Program-made: the position numbers and the translations under genes
The notes under the pieces: generated by a model
What the model was told of the DNA's origin: nothing
What the model saw: the letters and a program-made list of their open reading frames with translations, nothing else
The model's database searches: none
In this document: positions 16,958 through 24,803 of the stretch, in pieces
Numbering within the stretch: position 1 is the first letter of the stretch
Layout: the number at the start of each line of letters is the position of its first letter
Assembly: GCA_035315065.1 (NCBI GenBank)
Contig: DATFYM010000094.1
Span: forward strand, 1-53,123
Direction of reading: 5' to 3'
DNA from: DATFYM01 sp035315065
GTDB lineage: Bacteria > Acidobacteriota > Terriglobia > UBA7540
DNA: 53,123 bases

Positions 16958-16987
16958 TTGACGCCGGCCTCGGCCATCGAATATGAT
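16958..16987 (+). promoter_or_regulatory. Sigma-70 type promoter of the tmRNA gene
   Basis: TTGACG (16958-16963) and TATGAT (16982-16987) separated by 18 bp. Transcription would begin near 16994-16996, about ten bases before the mature 5' end, which is expected since RNase P trims tmRNA precursors. Confidence 0.65.
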
Positions 16988-17003
16988 GATTAAGTAACAA
17001 AGT

Positions 17004-17364
17004 GGGGGCGTACCGGTTTCGACGGGAGCTCCTGTGTTTAGGAGGCATGCCGGAGGCCACACCATCCGTAATCGGAGTGGAACAAGACAACTGCCAATAA
17101 CAATACGCAGTATGCCTATGCTGCCTAGTTAATAGGTAGCCGTCTCCTTCGTTCGGCCCGCAGGGCGGAGAGAGGCGTCGCTTAGCGGGCTGGTTCCGGA
17201 TCCGCCGTCTGAGGATTTTGGGACGAGACCAATCAGGCTAGCTGGCGGTTCGTTATTGCCCGTTCCTGAGGGCCGCTGGCGAAGGCAGTAAGCGAACTGG
17301 ATAAGCATGTAGTTCTTCTAACCGCAAGGCTTTTCGGACGGGGGTTCGACTCCCCCCGCCTCCA
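17004..17364 (+). ncRNA. ssrA: Transfer-messenger RNA (tmRNA)
   Basis: The 5' end GGGGGCG pairs with CGCCTCC near the 3' end (one G-U) to form the acceptor stem; the T arm is GGGGG-TTCGACT-CCCCC at 17340-17356, and the 5' tRNA-like region has the conserved CCGGTTTCGACGGGA. The 3' CCA is not encoded (A at 17364 is the discriminator). The tag frame at 17093-17128 reads GCC AAT AAC AAT ACG CAG TAT GCC TAT GCT GCC TAG, giving ANNNTQYAYAA, with the hydrophobic AYAA end expected of a protease-recognition tag. It rescues stalled ribosomes. A one-piece gene of normal length. Confidence 0.96.
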
Positions 17365-17471
17365 ATTTGGCCATTTAGAATCAATAGCCAGCCTACCTCG
17401 GGAGCGGCGAGAATCAGTCTTCCGGCTCTGTTGAGCCCGAATTACCTTGGCGCAGATGGCGGGCGCTAACG

Positions 17472-18941
17472 TCAGAATCGATAAGTGACCTCGATAAACC
17501 CCATTTGGCCATTCGCTCCGTGGGAATAGATGTGTCGGATCACGGACTTTCCATCCGCGTACCCGTAGTAGAAACCCAACGACGCGCGAGAGCCCAACTG
17601 GTAGTCGACGCTGGTGTCGTAGAGCGTTGCCAAGCTCCGCGCCCCGTTGCTGGGACGGCCGGTAAAGCCAAAGGTCAAGGGCTGGAAGGCCCCGCCTCCC
17701 GAATACCAGAGGTCGTGGGCGCTCGTAAGGCGGAGCGTGTGGATGTCACTGCGGACGGTTACGATGGCAGTGGGTCGCAGTATCAGCCCTGCAAAACCGT
17801 CCTCGTTGTTCATGAGGTTGAAGAATGGAAAACGAGCGTAGGGGCGCGGCGTGGGCAAGAGCTGAAAGAACGTGCCCTGCTTGTTGTCCGACGCGTTGCG
17901 GTCGCCGCTCCCATAGAAGTAACCGGCCCGTAACCAGGGGCGGACGGCCTTTGCCACCTTCGGTTGCACGCCCGCTTCCCCGGCAAACGCGCCGGCACGG
18001 TCAGTGAGAGCCCCCCATCGCCCTGTCTGCACGGCGCCCCACGAGAGGAAGTCCAGCGCGCCGGCTGATGTCTCCGCCGTCTGCAAATAGTGGCCACCGA
18101 AGGTCCCGATGCGGATATTACCCATGTCCTTCGAGCGCGCCGCGGCAGTGCGATCATCGGTCTTGAGAACGTGCCGCCAATCGTCGTAGTAGATGGCGAA
18201 GACACGCCACTCTCCAGCGGTCTTCTCCTGTCCCCTGACTTGGCCTGTCAGCGACGTATAGAAAAATCCCGTGTGCAGCCAACCCCAGCCGTCGGTCTGG
18301 AATACCCCTCGGGTGGGAATGCTTCCGACGGCAGTCAAGTCGAGTTTCGGGGTCGCGTACACATAGTGAAAACCGTCAAAGCTCCTCTGGACATCGGAAA
18401 ACCCAAAGTTGCCGATCAAGCGCTGAACAATGCGGTCTCTCTTCACCGCTGCCAGGGTCGCATTCCGCGGAGTGACCTCGCTGCCATCAAGGAACTCGAA
18501 ACGGCCCACTTGCAGGCTCTGTCCTTTACTGCCACCTAGGTGCTTGAAACGGAGGTATGCCTGCTTGGGGAAGACCATGGCCGAGTTTTGCGAATTGTGG
18601 TTGGCGGCAAAATAGGTAGCTCCCAAACCCAACTGGCCCTGCGGTGACGGAGCGACGGCATCATCAGGCAGGGCCAGCAAGACCGGTGCCCCGAGTTCGA
18701 AATTCCAGTCAAACGCGTCCCGCTGCTGGCTGAAGCTCAGGCGAATTAACGTCCCGGGGTAGGCATAGCTGTTTTCATAGGGCGGGTCCCGGAACCAGTC
18801 CCACCCGTAAACACGAGTGCGGATGCTGCCGTGCACCGTGACTGAGCCGAGCTTCAGGGGTTCCACCGGAGATTGGGCGAAAGAGAGACACGACCAAACC
18901 AGCAAAACGGACCCTGCGAAAAACGCGGAAATCAGCTTCAT
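17472..18941 (-). CDS. Alginate-export/porin-like outer-membrane beta-barrel protein
   Basis: 489 residues from the ATG at 18941, chosen because GGAGG sits just upstream and MKLISAFFAGSVLLVWSCLSFAQ is a clean signal peptide; an upstream in-frame start would add a basic 21-residue leader. The rest is rich in alternating aromatic strands, and the chain ends in an aromatic (VTYRF), as outer-membrane barrels do. Blocks such as KQAYLRFKHLG, LQVGRFEFLDGSEV and YATPKLDLTAVG resemble the alginate-export (AlgE-like) family seen next to anaerobic respiratory operons. It is divergent from the molybdoenzyme cluster and may share its control region, so nutrient or anion uptake for that pathway is a reasonable guess. 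Confidence 0.75.
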   Translation of the reverse strand: MKLISAFFAGSVLLVWSCLSFAQSPVEPLKLGSVTVHGSIRTRVYGWDWFRDPPYENSYAYPGTLIRLSFSQQRDAFDWNFELGAPVLLALPDDAVAPSPQGQLGLGATYFAANHNSQNSAMVFPKQAYLRFKHLGGSKGQSLQVGRFEFLDGSEVTPRNATLAAVKRDRIVQRLIGNFGFSDVQRSFDGFHYVYATPKLDLTAVGSIPTRGVFQTDGWGWLHTGFFYTSLTGQVRGQEKTAGEWRVFAIYYDDWRHVLKTDDRTAAARSKDMGNIRIGTFGGHYLQTAETSAGALDFLSWGAVQTGRWGALTDRAGAFAGEAGVQPKVAKAVRPWLRAGYFYGSGDRNASDNKQGTFFQLLPTPRPYARFPFFNLMNNEDGFAGLILRPTAIVTVRSDIHTLRLTSAHDLWYSGGGAFQPLTFGFTGRPSNGARSLATLYDTSVDYQLGSRASLGFYYGYADGKSVIRHIYSHGANGQMGFIEVTYRF

Positions 18942-19235
18942 GGACCCTCCAGTAAACTTGAGATGAGCAAGAGTGCGATTGCTGCTCCGAGGTCGCCGCT
19001 GCATGCGTACGATCTCGCCAATCCGCCCTTCGGCTTTCCGTGGTGCTCAGCTCGAGCGGCGAGCGAAGAGACGGCGCGAAGGCCCGCCAGTCGACGCACA
19101 CCAAGTCGGTGGCCGGAGTGGTCTTCCAGATCACAACAAAAGGCCGCTCGCTGAAGTCGAGTTTGGTGGCCGCGCGTTTGGAGTCATGATTTCTTCTCGC
19201 CTTGGTATTCCCCCACACTATTAAGGTGCGACGCA

Positions 19236-19249
19236 GTGACTAAAGTCAC
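19236..19249. promoter_or_regulatory. Candidate Crp/Fnr-family operator 1
   Basis: Perfect palindrome GTGAC-TAAA-GTCAC in the divergent region between the porin and the respiratory cluster. It matches the half-site/spacing geometry of Fnr/Dnr sites (5-4-5). Three related copies occur in the window (19265, 19346, 31019). Confidence 0.65.
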
Positions 19250-19264
19250 GGATCCCCGGAAGCG

Positions 19265-19278
19265 GTGACGTGAGTCAC
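19265..19278. promoter_or_regulatory. Candidate Crp/Fnr-family operator 2, with -10 at 19299-19304
   Basis: Perfect GTGAC-GTGA-GTCAC palindrome, 29 bp (about three helical turns) from operator 1. A -10-like TAGCAT starts 27.5 bp from the operator centre, the same offset as at the RIC promoter, which suits class II activation of the respiratory operon. Confidence 0.65.
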
Positions 19279-19345
19279 TGACGACGAAAGCACGCCACTA
19301 GCATGCTAACAACGTGTCGAAAGGCGCCCTGACGATGACCGGTCC

Positions 19346-19359
19346 GTGACTTTTGTCAT
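19346..19359. promoter_or_regulatory. Candidate Crp/Fnr-family operator 3
   Basis: GTGAC-TTTT-GTCAT, one mismatch from a perfect palindrome, about 50 bp before the first gene of the cluster and downstream of the predicted transcription start, a place where binding would repress or tune. The whole gap 18942-19409 holds no gene that I can support. Confidence 0.55.
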
Positions 19360-19409
19360 CGCCGGCCTTTTCTGCTTGTTGGACCATCAGCTTCGGAGGT
19401 GCCGCGGTT

Positions 19410-21308
19410 GTGAGCCAGGCGCAGTACCGAGTTCGGGTGGCGGACCAAGACTACTGGCGTGAGCAGATCAAGTGTCAGCATGCTTGTCCGGTCCATACGG
19501 ACGCGCGCGGTTACGTTCGTGCGATCGCCGCCGGCGATTACGAACAAGCTTACCTGATTGCTCGGGGGCCGAATCCCCTGGCCTCGCTTTGCGGACGGAT
19601 CTGCGGCGCTCCCTGCGAAGCCGCTTGCAGGCGCGGAACTATTGATCAACCTATTGCCATTCGTGCCCTAAAGCGCTTCGTCTGCGAACAGTTTGGGAGC
19701 GAGGCGCGCCCCGACGCGGGCGCGGAGCTTTTCCCTTACCTGGAACGTCGTAACGCCGCGCGCGACTGCGACGACCGGGAAGAACTGAACCAACTGTTGG
19801 GCTTCCTGGCGCGGGTGGAATTTCCCCAGCCGTGTGGACAGCGAGTGGCCATTATCGGTTCAGGGCCCGCCGGTCTCGCGGCAGGCCACGATCTGGCCCT
19901 GATGGGATTCCGGCCCACCATCTTCGAGATGGAACCGCAGCCGGCTGGCATGCTCTACACGGGAGTGCCAGGCTATCGCTTGCCGCGGGAACTGATTCGC
20001 GCGGAAGTGGCTGTTATCCAGGCCGTGGGTGTCGAGATCCGCTGTCGTACCCAGATCGGAAAAGACATTTCTTTCGCGGAGCTGCGCCGCGACTACGCCG
20101 CCGTCATCATCGCCTGCGGAGCCAAACGCTCTCGTCCGCTGCCCATTCCCAACGTTGGCGCCATGGGCGTAATGGGAGGCGTGGATTTCCTGCGCGACGT
20201 CTCTCTGGGTAAGGAGGTCAAACTCGGCCAACGGGTGATCGTCATCGGTGGCGGAAATGTGGCTTACGACGTTGCCCGCATGGTTTTGCGGCAGGAAGAG
20301 TACGACGTTTCGCGCACCGCCGCACGCATGGCGGGAGTGAGGCAGGTGAACCTGGTCTGCCTCGAGTCGCTCGAGGAAATGCCCGCCGACACGGTGGAGA
20401 TTCTGGAAGGCGCCGAAGAAGGCGTCATCCGGCATAACAGTTGGGGGCCCAGAGAGATCCTGGTCAACGAAGTGGCTGGGCAGAAATTCGCGCGGGGTGT
20501 GAAGTTGGCACGTTGTACGCGGGTGTACGACGAGAACCGGCGGTTCGCACCGCAATTCGACGAGGCGGCGGCGACCGAGATTGAAGGCGACACGATTCTG
20601 CTCTCGGTCGGCCAATCGGCGGATCTGAGCTTTCTTGACCCGGCGCGCGACAGAATCGAGATGCGTTCAGCACAGGCGATTGTCAACGACCCTGAAACCG
20701 GAGCCACCTCCGCGCCTGGTGTTTTCGTGGCGGGCGACATCGCTTACGGGCCGCGCTTGATGATCCACGCCATCGCCAGCGGCAAACAGGCCGCCCGCTC
20801 CGTATATCGAGAGCTGTGCGGGAAGGAGATCGCGCCGGAAGAGGTTCAGTGGCATTTCCCCATCGAGGCATACCGACGGGAGAAGCACTACGAGCAAAGG
20901 CCGCGGACGCAGATTGCCACGCTGAGCCCGGAAGAGCGGATGCGCAAGCCTGGGGCGTTGGTAGAGATCCGTTATAGCGAAGAGCAGGCGCAGGCGGAAG
21001 CCGGGCGCTGCCTCGATTGCGGGGTCAACACAATCTTTGATGGCGAGCGCTGCATCTTGTGCGGGGGCTGCGTGGACGTGTGCCCCACGGTCTGCTTGAA
21101 GCTGGTGAGCTTCGACCGCCTGGCGGCGTCGCCCGAGCTCGCCACCATCACTCAAAGCCTGGAGCTCGACCTGTCGAATCTCTCGGCCATCATTAAGGAC
21201 GAGGACCGCTGCATTCGCTGCGGGCTGTGCGCACAGCGTTGCCCCACCACGGCCATCACCATGGAGCGATTCTTGTTCCGAAAGGAATGGAAGCCATGTC
21301 CCGCTTAG
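19410..21308 (+). CDS. GltD-like FAD/NAD(P) oxidoreductase with extra ferredoxin domain
   Basis: 632 residues from the GTG at 19410, preceded by GGAGGT; an upstream TTG would overlap operator 3. Order of parts: N-terminal Fe-S region (CQHACPVHTD, then CGRICGAPCEAACRRG) as in glutamate-synthase small subunits; FAD-binding GSGPAGLAAGHDLALMG; second Rossmann motif VIVIGGGNVAYDVARMV; GDIAYGPRLMIHAIASGK; then two C-terminal [4Fe-4S] motifs, CILCGGCVDVCP and CIRCGLCAQRCP. It could move electrons between NAD(P)H and an Fe-S or quinone carrier. It is the first gene of the bc/molybdoenzyme cluster and overlaps the Rieske gene by 13 bp, which argues for a respiratory rather than glutamate role. Confidence 0.85.
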   Translation: MSQAQYRVRVADQDYWREQIKCQHACPVHTDARGYVRAIAAGDYEQAYLIARGPNPLASLCGRICGAPCEAACRRGTIDQPIAIRALKRFVCEQFGSEARPDAGAELFPYLERRNAARDCDDREELNQLLGFLARVEFPQPCGQRVAIIGSGPAGLAAGHDLALMGFRPTIFEMEPQPAGMLYTGVPGYRLPRELIRAEVAVIQAVGVEIRCRTQIGKDISFAELRRDYAAVIIACGAKRSRPLPIPNVGAMGVMGGVDFLRDVSLGKEVKLGQRVIVIGGGNVAYDVARMVLRQEEYDVSRTAARMAGVRQVNLVCLESLEEMPADTVEILEGAEEGVIRHNSWGPREILVNEVAGQKFARGVKLARCTRVYDENRRFAPQFDEAAATEIEGDTILLSVGQSADLSFLDPARDRIEMRSAQAIVNDPETGATSAPGVFVAGDIAYGPRLMIHAIASGKQAARSVYRELCGKEIAPEEVQWHFPIEAYRREKHYEQRPRTQIATLSPEERMRKPGALVEIRYSEEQAQAEAGRCLDCGVNTIFDGERCILCGGCVDVCPTVCLKLVSFDRLAASPELATITQSLELDLSNLSAIIKDEDRCIRCGLCAQRCPTTAITMERFLFRKEWKPCPA

Positions 21309-21760
21309 ATCCGCCCGGCGTGAACCGGCGCAGTTTTCTGAGTTTGGCATCACTGGGCAGCCTGGTGGCGGCGCTCGGAACGGCCGCCGCCGGAATTCTG
21401 CGCTTGCCCAACCCCGGTGTGCTGCCGGGTCCCGCACGCCGCTTCAAGCCGGGGTCGCCGGAGGAATTCGCGGTCGGTAGCGAGACGCCGTTTGCGGAGC
21501 AGAACCTGGTACTCTTCCACGATAGCGAAGGATTCTACGCTGTTTCCACCACTTGCACACACCTGGGCTGCTCGGTCGGCCGGTCCCAGGAGGGATTTGC
21601 CTGCCCCTGCCATGGATCGCGCTTCGACAGCAACGGCAAGGTGATCGGCGGACCCGCACCGCGCCCCTTGCCCTGGCTGGAGGTCAGTCGCGCCGCCGAT
21701 GGCACGCTGGTGGTGAATGCTGACAGCGAAGTCCCGGAGGGCACGCGTTATCGCGTGTAA
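21296..21760 (+). CDS. Rieske iron-sulfur protein of a bc-type complex
   Basis: 154 residues from ATG 21296. A twin-arginine signal (NRRSFLSLASLGSLVAALG) is followed by a retained membrane helix and the Rieske domain: CTHLGCSVGRSQ and CPCHGSRFDSNG supply two Cys and two His ligands to the [2Fe-2S] cluster. Quinol oxidation at the outer face of the membrane is the known role. The start lies within the end of the flavoprotein gene, and cytochrome b follows 11 bp after the stop, so these are one transcription unit. Confidence 0.92.
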   Translation: MSRLDPPGVNRRSFLSLASLGSLVAALGTAAAGILRLPNPGVLPGPARRFKPGSPEEFAVGSETPFAEQNLVLFHDSEGFYAVSTTCTHLGCSVGRSQEGFACPCHGSRFDSNGKVIGGPAPRPLPWLEVSRAADGTLVVNADSEVPEGTRYRV

Positions 21761-21771
21761 AGGAGACCGTC

Positions 21772-23310
21772 GTGGCCACCGCCGGCAAGGAGTTTCTCGA
21801 TAACCTGCTGCACACGCCGCAGTCAGTGAAGGATGCGTGGTTGCGCCTCGGCAAGACGCCGGAGTCGGAACGCGAGGAGTCGCAAGCCACCTTCCACAAC
21901 CTCTTCCTGCACATTCACAGCGTGCGCGTTCATTTGCGCACTTTGCGGCCCACGCTCACGTTCGGGCTGGGGCTGATGGCGGCCGCCGGATTCCTACTCA
22001 CACTCGTCACTGGCATTCTCCTGATGGTGTACTACAAACCCTCCACGGACCTCGCCTACCAATCCATCAAGGACATTCATTTCACGGTTTCCACCGGCCG
22101 CTTCATTCGCAACATTCATCGTTGGGCGGCGCAGTTGATGGTGCTGACGGTCCTGCTTCACATGGCGCGCGTTTTCTTTACCGCCAGCTACAAGAAGCCC
22201 CGTGAATTCAACTGGCTGGTCGGCCTCGGATTACTGGTGATCACGCTGGCGTTGAGCTTTACCGGATACCTCTTGCCTTGGGATCAGTTGGCCTACTGGG
22301 CCATCACCATCGGCTCGAACATCGCGAACTCGCCGCGGGAGTTAACGGACGCGCTTGGCGTCACGAAGTGGATGGACCCCGGAGGCTTCCAGAAGCGGCT
22401 TTTATTGGGTGCCAACTACGTGGGTCAGGACGCTTTGATTCGCTTTTACGTGCTGCATGTGTTCCTCCTGCCTTTGGCGCTGGTCACGTTGATGAGCGTG
22501 CATTTCTGGCGAATTCGCAAAGATGGCGGCCTGGCCAGACCCGAAGATGCGCCGGGAGGCTTGGCCGAGTGGGGCGGCGAGCCGCGAGCGGTTTTCGAGC
22601 CTCTGGCGACCAAGACCTACGGCCTCATGGCGCTCGTGAAGGGCAAACGGCCGCCCGTGAATCGAGGCCCAGAGAATACGGTGATGAGCTGGCCGCACCT
22701 CTTCTGGGCGGAACTTGCGGTCTTCATGGTTACCGTGGCGGTGACTCTGATTCTCTCCTTCTATTTTGACGCCCCCTTAAAGGAGCTGGCCAATCCTGCG
22801 ATTCCGGAAAATCCGGCTAAGGCGCCTTGGTATTTTCTCGGAATTCAGGAGCTGGTTTCCTATTCCGCGTTCACGGGCGGACTGCTGATTCCGGTGATCG
22901 TGCTGGCGGGGTTGGCACTGATCCCCTTCCTGGACCGTCGCGCCGGTGGCGAGGGGGTGTGGTTCGGCAGTTCGGGCGAGAGAACGATGTTCACGCAGTC
23001 CCTGGCCTTTTCCGCCGTGGTGACGGTGGGCATGCTGGTGTTTACGGTGAACTACGGCTGGTTGCGGAACTGGTTCCCCAGTATTCATCAGCTCTGGATC
23101 ATCGCGATTAATCCCGGGTCGCTGCTAGTGGTCATTTTCGCCGTGTGGTCGATTCTCGTGCTCATGCGAAAGGACTCCGTGCGACTGGCGGCCGTTTCGC
23201 TGTTCACGAGTTTCCTGGTGAGCTTCACGATTCTGACCTACTTCGCCATTGTTCACCGCGGACCCAACTGGAAGTTCTACTGGTGGCCGTCCCAGTGGCC
23301 GCTGCACTAG
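21772..23310 (+). CDS. Cytochrome b (fused N- and C-terminal domains)
   Basis: 512 residues, GTG start with AAAGGAG just upstream. The N-terminal half has the four-helix heme bundle (HRWAAQLMVLTVLLHMARVF; LSFTGYLLPWDQLAYWA; FYVLHVFLLPLALVTLMSVH) carrying the axial histidines; the C-terminal half has subunit-IV-like helices. At the quinol-oxidation site the usual PEWY is replaced by KAPWYFLG. Forms the membrane core of the quinol:cytochrome c oxidoreductase with the Rieske protein before it and the hexaheme cytochrome after it. Confidence 0.92.
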   Translation: MATAGKEFLDNLLHTPQSVKDAWLRLGKTPESEREESQATFHNLFLHIHSVRVHLRTLRPTLTFGLGLMAAAGFLLTLVTGILLMVYYKPSTDLAYQSIKDIHFTVSTGRFIRNIHRWAAQLMVLTVLLHMARVFFTASYKKPREFNWLVGLGLLVITLALSFTGYLLPWDQLAYWAITIGSNIANSPRELTDALGVTKWMDPGGFQKRLLLGANYVGQDALIRFYVLHVFLLPLALVTLMSVHFWRIRKDGGLARPEDAPGGLAEWGGEPRAVFEPLATKTYGLMALVKGKRPPVNRGPENTVMSWPHLFWAELAVFMVTVAVTLILSFYFDAPLKELANPAIPENPAKAPWYFLGIQELVSYSAFTGGLLIPVIVLAGLALIPFLDRRAGGEGVWFGSSGERTMFTQSLAFSAVVTVGMLVFTVNYGWLRNWFPSIHQLWIIAINPGSLLVVIFAVWSILVLMRKDSVRLAAVSLFTSFLVSFTILTYFAIVHRGPNWKFYWWPSQWPLH

Positions 23311-23321
23311 AAGGGAACAAC

Positions 23322-24803
23322 ATGAAAGACCCTTCACGCCTGTATCGCTGGATATTGCTCGGAGCGAGCGTCGCCACCACCGCTTACCTCATCGGCGCGG
23401 CTGTCCATGAAAACTACCTCGAGCAGTGGCGGGGCATCCAGAACGAGTATCGCGAAATCCTGCGCGCCAAGGCCACGGACGCTCGCGGCCGCGAACTGCT
23501 CGCCAAGTTTCGCATCGAGCTGAAGCAGGCCAGCGTCCCCGGGCTGAACGCCGTGGATCGCTGCGTCACCTGCCACAACGGGATCGATGACCCACGCATG
23601 ACGGATGTGCCCCAGCCGCACAGGGCCCATCCCGGACACATCCTTGACAGGCATCCCGTTGACCGCTTCGGCTGCACCGTTTGTCATCACGGACAGGGGG
23701 CCGCCACCAATTTCCGCGACGCCAAGGCGGAGGACGTTTTCTGGGATTACCCGCTCCTGCCGCCGGAGATGACCGAGGCCACCTGCGCGACATGTCATGA
23801 CCCGGACAAACTTCCGGCGGAGCAAGTTCCCCTCCTCCGCGAGGGCAAGAGGCTCTACGCGGAGAAGGGGTGCGGGGCGTGTCACAAATTGGGCGGGCGC
23901 GGCGGCACGCTGGGACCGTCGCTGGAAAGCGAAGGCGCCAAGACACGTCACGAGCTCATCATGAGCAACCTCGCGCCGCCGTACACGACGTGGCACTGGC
24001 AGGAGGTGCACTTCCGCGACCCGGGAGGCATCGTCCCCGCCAGCCAGATGCGCAATCCCACCGTGATCCCATCGGGAGCGTTGGCCCTGACGGTCTACAT
24101 GCTTTCGCAATGGAAGCGTGACATCCCGGAAAGTTACCTCGCGCCCGATAAGATCGAGCAGAAATTCCAGGCGCTGCACCCGACGCCGCTTTCAGGGGAG
24201 CAGGTTTACCAGCAGTATTGCTCCGCCTGTCACGGAAATGGCGCCTACAGCCGCTGGGATAAGAAATTTAACCGTTTCGTTCCCGCCATCCGCGGCGCGG
24301 TTCTGGTTGCTTCGGCAAATCTCGATTACTTCGTGACCAACATTTCTCAGGGTCGCCCCGGAACTCAGATGCCGGCCTGGCAACAACATGCCGGCGGACT
24401 GATGCCCGCGGAGGTCAATGCCGTGGCGGAATACTTGCGCGGCGGAGTTCCTGCCCCCCAGGCTCTCCAATTACTGAACCTGCGTGGTGATTCAACACGT
24501 GGTGGGAGTCTGTTTCTTAAGAACTGCGCTGGTTGTCACGGCGTGACGGGCCGGGGTGGCATTGCGCCGGAGGTCGGCAACCCGGTTTTCCAGCAGGCCG
24601 CCAGCGATGGATTCATCATCCGCACCATTCGCTTCGGGAGAATTGGGACCGCGATGCCAGCCTTCCAGCGCGCCGAGTCGCCGGTGTTGAGCGAGCAGGA
24701 TATTGCCGACCTGCTCGCCTGCCTGCGTGGCTTTGCGGCGACGCCCCATGCCCCCGCCGCGCCAATCGCCCATCCACCGCTTTCTTCGGGAGCCCAGCCA
24801 TGA
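23322..24803 (+). CDS. Membrane-anchored hexaheme cytochrome c
   Basis: 493 residues from ATG 23322 (GGGAACAAC upstream; longer frames run antisense-like into cytochrome b). An N-terminal anchor helix (RWILLGASVATTAYLIGAAV) is followed by six CxxCH heme-attachment motifs: CVTCH, CTVCH, CATCH, CGACH, CSACH, CAGCH. The last two belong to class I cytochrome c modules with LPAW- and M-type distal segments. It would accept electrons from the Rieske/cytochrome b core and hand them to the molybdoenzyme. Its stop overlaps the next start (ATGA). Confidence 0.9.
   Translation: MKDPSRLYRWILLGASVATTAYLIGAAVHENYLEQWRGIQNEYREILRAKATDARGRELLAKFRIELKQASVPGLNAVDRCVTCHNGIDDPRMTDVPQPHRAHPGHILDRHPVDRFGCTVCHHGQGAATNFRDAKAEDVFWDYPLLPPEMTEATCATCHDPDKLPAEQVPLLREGKRLYAEKGCGACHKLGGRGGTLGPSLESEGAKTRHELIMSNLAPPYTTWHWQEVHFRDPGGIVPASQMRNPTVIPSGALALTVYMLSQWKRDIPESYLAPDKIEQKFQALHPTPLSGEQVYQQYCSACHGNGAYSRWDKKFNRFVPAIRGAVLVASANLDYFVTNISQGRPGTQMPAWQQHAGGLMPAEVNAVAEYLRGGVPAPQALQLLNLRGDSTRGGSLFLKNCAGCHGVTGRGGIAPEVGNPVFQQAASDGFIIRTIRFGRIGTAMPAFQRAESPVLSEQDIADLLACLRGFAATPHAPAAPIAHPPLSSGAQP

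Noticed and set aside
23145..23321. Longer start for the hexaheme cytochrome within cytochrome b
   Set aside because: The extension overlaps the cytochrome b C-terminus out of frame; ATG 23322 gives a clean membrane anchor directly after the cytochrome b stop.
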